Shown here: positions 8,224 through 14,414 of the stretch, in pieces
Position numbering within the stretch: position 1 is the stretch's first letter
How the letters are laid out: the number at the start of each line of letters is the position of its first letter
DNA from: Bacillota bacterium
Lineage (GTDB): Bacteria; Bacillota; Clostridia; Lachnospirales; Lachnospiraceae
Length of the DNA stretch: 28,548 nucleotides
Direction: 5' to 3'
Assembly: GCA_022717655.1 (NCBI GenBank)
Contig: JAIIAN010000010.1
Coordinates: forward strand, 1-28,548
Notes under the pieces: generated by a model
The model's database searches: none
What the model saw: only the letters and a program-made list of their open reading frames with translations
Told to the model about the DNA's origin: nothing
Position numbers and translations under genes: made by a program

Positions 8224-8252
8224 ATTATAGCAATCTCAATTTTTCTTGTCAA
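8224..8252 (-). promoter_or_regulatory. Sigma-A promoter of glnA
   Basis: On the minus strand a consensus TTGACA (8252-8247) is separated by 17 bp from a consensus TATAAT (8229-8224). Transcription should start near 8217, giving a ~110-nt leader before the glnA ATG. The -35 box directly abuts the terminator of the upstream amt gene. Confidence 0.9.
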
Positions 8253-8290
8253 TAGAAAACGACCACCTTTTTTTCAGATGGTCGTTTTTT
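8253..8290 (-). terminator. Intrinsic terminator of the amt-PII gene
   Basis: On the minus strand AAAACGACCA pairs with TGGTCGTTTT around an A-rich 13-nt loop, 10 nt after the amt stop. It insulates the amt transcript from the glnA promoter just beyond it. Confidence 0.85.
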
Positions 8291-8299
8291 CACTTATTT

Positions 8300-10039
8300 T
8301 TATTCTTCTGATGTATCCTGAAGTGCCAGATAACCTTCTTCTCCGGTACGAATCTTCACTACATTTTCAATATCATATACGAAGACTTTACCGTCACCAA
8401 TCTGTCCGGTATGAAGCACTGCTTTCGCAGCTTCTACAACTTTTTCGACCGGTACTAAGCTTACAACGATTTCAATTTTTACTTTCGGAAGCAGGTTCAT
8501 ATCCATCTCAACACCACGATAGTAAGCGGTCGCGCCTTTCTGTACGCCACAGCCTAATACGTTTGTGATGGTAACACCTGTTACACCGATTTCATTCATT
8601 GCCTGCATAAAGTCATCGAGTTTATTTCTACGTGTGATAATCACCACTTTAGTCAGTTTATGTACATCTGTACCAACTTTCGGTTCTTTTACCAATTCTG
8701 CCGGAGCCTGAGTTGCGGATGGAGATTCTACCGGACCTCTCTTTGTTCCCATTACGTTTGGAACATTTCCACTGCCCATGTTATCTGTTGTAACAAAATC
8801 TGCATAACTGCTTGCAAGACCATGTTCTCTGATATCCAGACCTGCGATTTCTTCATCGGCAGATACACGAAGACCTACGGTATGTTTTAATACATTAAAA
8901 ATGATAACCATTGTTACAACAACCCATGCAACGGTTGCGATAAATCCGATAAACTGAACTTCTAATAATTTAAATCCACCGCCTGTGAAAAGTCCTTTCC
9001 ACTCTGTACCTGTTCCATCAGAGAAAAGACCTACACAAAGGGTTCCAAGTGCACCACACATTCCGTGTACACCGACAGCACCAACCGGGTCATCAATTTT
9101 ACATACTTTGTCGATAAATTCAATACCAAATACAACTACAAATCCAGCTAAGATACCGATAATTGCAGCAGATGTCGGAGATACGGTATCACAGCTTGCG
9201 GTGATTCCTACCAGACCAGCTAAAGAACCGTTTAAGGACATAGATACATCTGGTTTTTTGTATCTTACCCATGTGATTGCAAGTACGGTTAAAGTTGCAA
9301 CTGCAGCTGCAAGGTTTGTTGTTACGAAAATTTTACCTGCGGTTACAATTGCATCGCCTTCCATGGAAACGGTAGATGCACCGTTAAATCCAAACCAGCA
9401 GAACCATAAGATAAATACACCAAGTGCACCGATTGTCAGGTTATGTCCCGGAATTGCTTTTGATTTTCCACTCTTTGAATATTTTCCAATACGAGGTCCT
9501 AAGATTTTTGCACCAACTAAAGCAGCAACTCCACCGACCATATGAACGGCGCAGGAACCGGCGAAATCATGAAATCCCATCTGTGATAACCAGCCGCCGC
9601 CCCAAATCCAGTGACCGGATACTGGGTAAACAACTAAACTGATTAAGAAACTGTAGATGCAGTAAGAAGAGAATTTTGTTCTCTCAGCCATTGCACCGGA
9701 AACAATTGTTGCAGATGTTGCACAGAATACTGTCTGAAAAATCAGAAATGCCCAAAACGGAACTCCATCCGGAAGCATTGCTGTTCCATAATTACTTTCT
9801 GAAGCGATACCGGAAATCGAACCAAAAAAGCCATTTCCTGCACCAAACATAATTCCGAAACCAACCAGCCAGAAGACCGGTGTTCCGATACAAAAGTCCA
9901 TTAAGTTTTTCATAATAATGTTACCGGCGTTTTTTGCGCGGGTAAAACCGGTTTCTACCATAGCGAAACCAGCCTGCATAAAGAATACTAACGCTGCTCC
10001 GACGAGCACCCATATCGTATTTGCTGCTGAATAATCCAT
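8300..10039 (-). CDS. amt: Ammonium channel (Amt) fused to a C-terminal PII (GlnK-like) signalling domain
   Basis: I start at the ATG at 10039 (MDYSAANTIWVLVG, 579 residues), because the ribosome site AGGAAAGGGG lies between it and the longer alternative ATG at 10066. Residues ~1-405 are a multi-spanning Amt channel: GFAMVETGFTRAKNAGNI, the twin pore histidines in AVHMVGGVAALVG and VGVHGMCGALGTL, and the WFGFNGAS segment. A ~50-residue Ser/Pro-rich linker follows, then a complete PII domain of ~120 residues (HKLTKVVIITRR to the end) with the T-loop AYYRGVEMDMNLLPK and the C-loop TGQIGDGKVFVYDIE plus RIRTG-type KIRTGEEG. Position 51 of PII, tyrosine in uridylylated proteins, is Met. Amt conducts ammonium and PII normally blocks it by inserting its T-loop; here both are one chain. 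It has its own leader terminator. Confidence 0.95.
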   Translation of the reverse strand: MDYSAANTIWVLVGAALVFFMQAGFAMVETGFTRAKNAGNIIMKNLMDFCIGTPVFWLVGFGIMFGAGNGFFGSISGIASESNYGTAMLPDGVPFWAFLIFQTVFCATSATIVSGAMAERTKFSSYCIYSFLISLVVYPVSGHWIWGGGWLSQMGFHDFAGSCAVHMVGGVAALVGAKILGPRIGKYSKSGKSKAIPGHNLTIGALGVFILWFCWFGFNGASTVSMEGDAIVTAGKIFVTTNLAAAVATLTVLAITWVRYKKPDVSMSLNGSLAGLVGITASCDTVSPTSAAIIGILAGFVVVFGIEFIDKVCKIDDPVGAVGVHGMCGALGTLCVGLFSDGTGTEWKGLFTGGGFKLLEVQFIGFIATVAWVVVTMVIIFNVLKHTVGLRVSADEEIAGLDIREHGLASSYADFVTTDNMGSGNVPNVMGTKRGPVESPSATQAPAELVKEPKVGTDVHKLTKVVIITRRNKLDDFMQAMNEIGVTGVTITNVLGCGVQKGATAYYRGVEMDMNLLPKVKIEIVVSLVPVEKVVEAAKAVLHTGQIGDGKVFVYDIENVVKIRTGEEGYLALQDTSEE

Positions 10040-10112
10040 ATTAATTTCCCCTTTCCTCAAGCTCACATTTTTCTAAATTTTATTTTATTTATACAACATT
10101 TTTCTAAAATAC

Positions 10113-10156
10113 AAAAAGGTGCGCACTTTGCTCTCACAAAATACGCACCGTCGCAT
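10113..10156 (-). promoter_or_regulatory. amt leader: hexaloop hairpin overlapping an intrinsic terminator
   Basis: On the minus strand ATGCG ACGGTG CGTAT (10156-10141) forms a 5-bp stem (one G-T pair) with loop ACGGTG: A at position 1 and G at position 4. The loop and 3' arm supply GGTGCG, which instead pairs with CGCACC ahead of TTTTT in a terminator (10149-10113). It lies 73 nt before the amt ATG. A possible -10 box TATCAT is at 10175-10170, 18 nt before the loop's stem end, but I see no good -35. Confidence 0.75.
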
Positions 10157-10178
10157 AAAGAAAAATGTGATGATACCA

Positions 10179-10380
10179 GGGTCGAAGCTCAAAAGTCGTT
10201 CGTGCTTGCACGATAACACTTTTGACTTTACGACCCGCACAAACATGAGAAAGTAGCAATTTACAAAGTAAATTAGCGGATTTCGAATGTTTGCAGAATT
10301 GCGTGAGCTGTTTACAGCGAAGCAATTCGTGGGTATCGAAATGTGATATATGTAATCGGAAAATGCCTTACATTTCCGCA
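10179..10380. repeat. Palindrome-rich intergenic element between purF and amt
   Basis: The 342 bases between purF and amt hold no convincing gene but at least four adjacent inverted repeats: GGGTCG (10179) with CGACCC (to 10236) enclosing ACTTTTG-type arms and GTGC-TT-GCAC at the centre; GCAATTTAC-AAA-GTAAATT at 10256-10274; a nested palindrome with arms ATTTCGA (10280) / TCGAAAT (10342), GAATTGC (10296) / GCAATTC (10328) and GCTGT / ACAGC (10307-10318); and a CGGAAAA-type hairpin at about 10358-10379, just after the purF stop. It resembles an interspersed repeat or a structured RNA, and may include the purF terminator and the amt promoter. I do not recognise the family. Confidence 0.7.
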
Positions 10381-10381
10381 A

Positions 10382-11797
10382 TTACTGTTTTTTGTCCTCG
10401 GTATGTCCTGTAATATCCATCGGGTACTTTCCATCAAGACATGCCCTGCAGATTGGCAGTTCTCCTACCATTGACTGCAAATCTTCTAATTTCATATAAC
10501 CAAGTGACTCTGCACCGATTATCTCTCTGATTTCATCTGCTGTGTGGGAAGACGCAATAAGTTGTTTGTTGGATGGAATGTCCGTTCCAAAGTAGCAAGG
10601 ATACAGGAACGGCGGAGAACTCACACGTACATGAACGCTTACTGCTCCCGCTTTTTTGAGCATTCGAATCAGATTTGCCATTGTTGTTCCACGGACAATA
10701 GAGTCATCAACTAAAATAATTCGTTTTCCACGGACAACCGGCTCTAATACATTCAGCTTCAAGCGTACACTGGATTCACGTTCTTTTTGTGTCGGTTTAA
10801 TAAACGTTCTTCCCACATAGCTGTTTTTATAAAAGGCTATTCCGAACGGGATTCCGGAAGCTTCTGAATAGCCCTTCGCTGCGGGAATACCTGAGTCCGG
10901 AACTCCCACAACCAAATCCGCATCGACAGGATAAGCAGCCGCAAGTGCGGCACCTGCACGAATACGGGCATCGTAAATATTAATACCATCTATTGTACTG
11001 TCAAGCCTTGCAAAATAAATATACTCAAAAATACAATGTGCTCTTTTTTCCTGACAAAGCTGACAGTTTGAAGTGATTCCGTCCTTGGTAATCGTTACGA
11101 TTTCGCCCGGACGGATATCACGGACAAATTCTGCGCCGATTGCAGAAAAGGCGCAGCTTTCAGAGGCAATCATATAACTTCCATCGCGTTTTCCGAGACA
11201 AAGTGGTTTTAAGCCAAGAGGATCTCTGACGCCAATGAGTTTACGCGGACTGGCAATTACCAGTCCATAAGCACCACGGATTTTTTTTGCTGTATGAAGA
11301 ATTGCTTCTTCTACATTGTGGGCATTTACCCTTTCTCTTGCAATGAAATAGGCTATGAGCTCTGAATCAGTTGTTGTATGGAAAATTGCACCGGTTCGTT
11401 CCAACTCTGAGCGAAGCTCTGCTGTATTTACCAGATTTCCATTGTGAGCCAGCGCAAGCGTTCCCTTAATATAATTCAATACCAGAGGCTGTGCATTATT
11501 AATATTTGCAGCTCCGGTTGTGGAGTAACGCACATGACCGACTCCAAGATTTCCGTGAAGATTATTTAAAGTTTCTTCTTTAAATACTTCATTCACAAGT
11601 CCCATACCCTTATGTGCATTCATGTTGCCTTTTGGTCCCATGGTATCACAGACTGCAATACCACAGGATTCCTGACCTCTATGCTGAAGTGAACTCAGTC
11701 CATAGTAGATAGATGGGGCAACATCTCCGCCATCCGGATTAAAAATTCCAAATACACCACATTCTTCTTTTATTTCACATTCTGGTAAGAATTCCAT
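10382..11797 (-). CDS. purF: Amidophosphoribosyltransferase (glutamine PRPP amidotransferase)
   Basis: This enzyme catalyses the first committed step of purine synthesis, transferring glutamine-derived ammonia to PRPP. The 471-residue product has a 12-residue propeptide ending before Cys13 (EE-CGVFGIF), the N-terminal nucleophile of the class II glutaminase domain. The phosphoribosyltransferase half contains the PRPP loop VDDSIVRGTT. Four cysteines at the Bacillus-type [4Fe-4S] positions are present (RAHCIFEY, YPCYFGTD and ICRAC), so this is the iron-sulfur, oxygen-sensitive form. It starts 12 nt after glnN with its ribosome site overlapping the glnN stop region, so the two are almost certainly cotranscribed, away from any other pur genes in this window. 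Confidence 0.97.
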   Translation of the reverse strand: MEFLPECEIKEECGVFGIFNPDGGDVAPSIYYGLSSLQHRGQESCGIAVCDTMGPKGNMNAHKGMGLVNEVFKEETLNNLHGNLGVGHVRYSTTGAANINNAQPLVLNYIKGTLALAHNGNLVNTAELRSELERTGAIFHTTTDSELIAYFIARERVNAHNVEEAILHTAKKIRGAYGLVIASPRKLIGVRDPLGLKPLCLGKRDGSYMIASESCAFSAIGAEFVRDIRPGEIVTITKDGITSNCQLCQEKRAHCIFEYIYFARLDSTIDGINIYDARIRAGAALAAAYPVDADLVVGVPDSGIPAAKGYSEASGIPFGIAFYKNSYVGRTFIKPTQKERESSVRLKLNVLEPVVRGKRIILVDDSIVRGTTMANLIRMLKKAGAVSVHVRVSSPPFLYPCYFGTDIPSNKQLIASSHTADEIREIIGAESLGYMKLEDLQSMVGELPICRACLDGKYPMDITGHTEDKKQ

Positions 11798-11809
11798 GAC
11801 TCCCTCTCC

Positions 11810-13915
11810 TTAGACATAAAATAACATCTGGTCATAAGTTGGATAAGGCAGTTCTTCGTCTGGAATCTTTTCCTCAGCTGCATTTGCAACATCTTTCATC
11901 TCATCCATTAAAGTTAATACATCTTTATGGAAGGATTCTGCTGCTTTCTGCATATCTTCTTCTGCTGCCGCATCTGCTTTTTCTGTTACAGCTTTTAATT
12001 CTGCTACTTTTGCAGATAAGGTATTAGAAGCTTCTGTTAATTCTTTTACAATAGATTCTTCGGCTGTTGTTGCCAGACCTTCGATTAATGCTTTCTTTTC
12101 ATTTGCATTGACTGCAACTTCTGCTGCATATCCGTTTACTGCCGGAATAAAGTCTTTTGTCAGCATTTCCTGTAATGTCTTAGATTCAATATTGATAGTC
12201 TTTACATAGTTCTCAAGTAAAATTTCATAACGAGAATAAATTTCTTCTTTTGTAAATACACTATGTTTTGTAAATAATTCAATGTTTTTATCAGCGATAA
12301 ACTGTGGAAGTGCATCCGGAGTAGAAACCAGATTGTAAAGTCCTCTCTCCTCTGCTTCTTTAATCCACTCGTCTGTATAACCATTTCCATTGAAGATTAC
12401 TTTTTTATGTTTTCTGATTGCACGTTTGATTAATTCATGCACTGCTGTTTCCATATCTTCCGGTGCTGTTCCTTCCAATTCTTTGTAGAACTGTGCCAGC
12501 GCCTCAGCAACTGCTGTATTTAATACAACGTTCGGACCTGCAACAGATGCAGAAGAACCAAGCATACGGAATTCAAATTTGTTTCCGGTAAATGCAAATG
12601 GTGATGTACGGTTTCTATCGGTTGTATCCTTTGTAAAATGAGGAAGTACATGAGCACCGATATCCATCTGAATGGTTTTATGTGCATTGAAGAATTTATC
12701 TTCTTCGATTGATTTTAAAATTTCCGTCAGTTCATCTCCGATGAAGATAGAAACAATTGCCGGCGGTGCTTCATTTGCACCAAGACGATGGTCGTTTCCG
12801 GCTCCGGAAGCAGATACACGCATTAAATCAGCATATTCATCGACAGCTTTGATAACTGCTACTAAGAATACTAAGAACTGAATGTTTTCTGCCGGTGTTT
12901 TTCCCGGGTCTAATAAGTTTACTCCTGTATTGGTAGAAACAGACCAGTTGTTATGTTTTCCACTTCCGTTGATTCCATCAAATGGTTTTTCATGAAGCAG
13001 GCAGACAAGGTCATGTTTTTCTGCAACCTTCTTCATAATTTCCATTGTCAGCTGATTGTGGTCAACCGCTACGTTCGTGGTATCAAATACCGGTGCCAGC
13101 TCATGCTGTGCCGGAGCAACTTCATTATGTTTTGTTTTTGCAGGAATACCAAGTTTCCATAACTCTTCATCCAAATCATGCATGTAGGCTGCAACTCTTG
13201 GTTTTAATGCACCAAAGTAATGGTCTTCCATTTCCTGTCCTTTTGGTGCGGAAGATCCGAATAAAGTTCTTCCGGTAAAAATCAGATCACGGCGTTTTGC
13301 ATATAATTCTTTTGGAATTAAGAAATATTCCTGTTCCGGGCCCACTGTTGTCGTAACACTTGTTACTTCTGTATTTCCTAATAAATGTAAAATCTTAACA
13401 GCTTCTTTGTTTAACGCTTCCATAGAACGAAGCAGCGGAGTTTTCTTATCCAGCGCCTCTCCACTCCAGGAACAAAATGCTGTCGGAATGTATAAGGTAT
13501 TATCTTTAATGAAAGCCGGTGAGGTTGGGTCCCAGTTTGTATAACCCCTTGCTTCAAATGTAGCTCTTAAACCACCGGATGGAAAGCTGGAAGCATCAGG
13601 CTCACCTTTTACCAGTTCTTTTCCTGAAAATTCCATGATAACTTCGCCTTCTCCAACCGGAGTAATAAAGCTGTCATGTTTTTCAGCAGTAAATCCTGTC
13701 ATTGGCTGGAACCAATGAGTGAAATGTGTTGCTCCGTTTTCTACTGCCCACTCTTTCATGGCAACGGCCACGGAATTTGCAACATCCAGTTCCAGATGAG
13801 TTCCATTTTCAATTGTTTTGCGAAGAGCTTTGTAAACATCCTTCGGTAATTTGTTACGCATTACCTTGTCACTGAAAACAAGGCTTCCATACAGTGTAGG
13901 AATATCTTTTGACAT
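11810..13915 (-). CDS. glnN: Glutamine synthetase type III
   Basis: This is a large dodecameric glutamine synthetase unrelated in length to GSI. I start at the ATG at 13915 (MSKDIPTLYGSLVFSD, 701 residues), since the AAAGGAG ribosome site lies between it and the ATG at 13936. GSIII signatures are FQPMTGFTAEKHDSF near the N terminus, GPEQEYFLI (metal ligands), KTKHNEVAPAQHELAP, GINGSGKHNNWS and NRTSPFAFTGNKFEFRM, followed by a ~200-residue helical C-terminal extension rich in Ala/Glu/Lys. Having GSI and GSIII within 4 kb implies division of labour. Its leader carries a terminator with the same AAAGGC hexaloop as glnA, and purF follows in the same unit. Confidence 0.97.
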   Translation of the reverse strand: MSKDIPTLYGSLVFSDKVMRNKLPKDVYKALRKTIENGTHLELDVANSVAVAMKEWAVENGATHFTHWFQPMTGFTAEKHDSFITPVGEGEVIMEFSGKELVKGEPDASSFPSGGLRATFEARGYTNWDPTSPAFIKDNTLYIPTAFCSWSGEALDKKTPLLRSMEALNKEAVKILHLLGNTEVTSVTTTVGPEQEYFLIPKELYAKRRDLIFTGRTLFGSSAPKGQEMEDHYFGALKPRVAAYMHDLDEELWKLGIPAKTKHNEVAPAQHELAPVFDTTNVAVDHNQLTMEIMKKVAEKHDLVCLLHEKPFDGINGSGKHNNWSVSTNTGVNLLDPGKTPAENIQFLVFLVAVIKAVDEYADLMRVSASGAGNDHRLGANEAPPAIVSIFIGDELTEILKSIEEDKFFNAHKTIQMDIGAHVLPHFTKDTTDRNRTSPFAFTGNKFEFRMLGSSASVAGPNVVLNTAVAEALAQFYKELEGTAPEDMETAVHELIKRAIRKHKKVIFNGNGYTDEWIKEAEERGLYNLVSTPDALPQFIADKNIELFTKHSVFTKEEIYSRYEILLENYVKTINIESKTLQEMLTKDFIPAVNGYAAEVAVNANEKKALIEGLATTAEESIVKELTEASNTLSAKVAELKAVTEKADAAAEEDMQKAAESFHKDVLTLMDEMKDVANAAEEKIPDEELPYPTYDQMLFYV

Positions 13916-13980
13916 ATTCACAGCACTCCTTTCCATTTTTCTTCATGTGATTGTTTTTGCTTTTAAAATTATTACTTAAA

Positions 13981-14037
13981 TTTGTTTTTACCTACGGATT
14001 GGTTTGGTTTTCAATTTTTGACTCTGGTAAAAACAAA
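13981..14037. repeat. 12-bp inverted repeat in the glnN untranslated leader
   Basis: TTTGTTTTTACC (13981-13992) and GGTAAAAACAAA (14026-14037) are perfect reverse complements 33 nt apart. In the glnN transcript the first-transcribed arm coincides with the U tract of the leader terminator, so a downstream sequence could pair with it. Confidence 0.75.
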
Positions 14038-14079
14038 AAAGGCACTCTGAACTTTTGTAGTTCAAAGCGCCTTTGCTTT
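14035..14079 (-). promoter_or_regulatory. glnN leader: hexaloop hairpin overlapping an intrinsic terminator
   Basis: On the minus strand AAAGC AAAGGC GCTTT (14079-14064) is a 5-bp stem with loop AAAGGC. The loop and 3' arm start a 16-bp perfect terminator (14074-14035) with a 5-nt ACAAA loop and a T6 tract. The loop is identical to that of glnA although the stem bases differ, which argues for selection on the loop. The terminator ends 120 nt before the glnN ATG. Confidence 0.85.
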
Positions 14080-14088
14080 ATGCCATGT

Positions 14089-14117
14089 AGTATTGCACGG
14101 AAAAAGAAATTTGTCAA
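14089..14117 (-). promoter_or_regulatory. Promoter of glnN-purF
   Basis: On the minus strand TTGACA (14117-14112), 17 bp spacer, AATACT (14094-14089). The transcript would begin near 14082, only a few bases before the hexaloop hairpin, the same compact layout as glnA. Confidence 0.75.
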
Positions 14118-14165
14118 TCACTTTTTTCAAAAAAATTTTTCCAAAAAAAAATTTCAAAAAAGGGA
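14118..14165. promoter_or_regulatory. Shared A/T-tract segment between divergent glnN and pyrG promoters
   Basis: The 48 bp between the two -35 boxes consist mostly of runs of 5-9 A or T separated by C pairs. Such tracts upstream of -35 act as UP elements or bend DNA; here one segment would serve both directions. This is an inference from composition. Confidence 0.5.
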
Positions 14166-14194
14166 TTTACAAATAAAAAAAAATGAGCTATAGT
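14166..14194 (+). promoter_or_regulatory. Promoter of pyrG-gltB-gltD
   Basis: TTTACA (14166-14171), 17 bp spacer, TATAGT (14189-14194), with A tracts upstream. Transcription from about 14201 gives a ~214-nt leader before the pyrG ATG. Confidence 0.75.
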
Positions 14195-14204
14195 ATTTGC
14201 ATAA

Positions 14205-14319
14205 TTTTCGGAGTTCCAAGAACTTCCCGAAAACGACTGATAACTTACATAATGAATAGAAAACGACAAAGGCGTCGAATTTCCATAGTATTTTCTATGG
14301 GAGTTTCGACGCCTTTTTT
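14205..14319 (+). promoter_or_regulatory. pyrG leader: 5' hairpin, hexaloop hairpin and overlapping terminator
   Basis: The transcript begins with a hairpin, TTTTCGG (14205-14211) pairing with CCGAAAA (14227-14233) around AGTTC-CAA-GAACT. Next, CGAC AAAGGC GTCG (14264-14277) makes a 4-bp stem with the AAAGGC loop; the loop starts a terminator (14268-14319) with 12 perfect outer pairs AAAGGCGTCGAA/TTCGACGCCTTT and an inner CCATAG/CTATGG. GAAAACGAC, which includes the 5' stem CGAC, occurs twice exactly 30 nt apart (14229 and 14259), offering an alternative partner. Confidence 0.82.
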
Positions 14320-14351
14320 GATTTCACGGTAATCCCATGAAATTATCTTAT

Positions 14352-14388
14352 TTATCAGACTCAGGACCGCATAACCTGTTTCTGATAA
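14352..14388 (+). other. Stem-loop between the pyrG attenuator and the start codon
   Basis: TTATCAGA (14352-14359) pairs with TCTGATAA (14381-14388), with CAGG/CCTG inside. It lies after the terminator and about 13 nt before the AGGAGGA ribosome site of pyrG, so it would be present only in read-through transcripts. Function unknown. Confidence 0.6.
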
Positions 14389-14414
14389 TGAAACAACAGC
14401 AGGAGGAAAATGTG

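Noticed and set aside
8985..9545. 186-codon plus-strand ORF
   Set aside because: Antisense shadow of the Amt channel domain, Pro/Thr-rich as expected of the complement of membrane-protein codons.
10085..10381. 98-codon minus-strand ORF between purF and amt
   Set aside because: It runs across the chain of palindromes and the amt terminator, has no domain or ribosome site, and overlaps a second ORF in another frame; the structure explains the sequence better than a gene.
14195..14264. Bacillus-type CTP-sensing pyrG leader
   Set aside because: The predicted start lacks the G run needed for reiterative transcription; the terminator is instead overlapped by the ANTAR-type hairpin.
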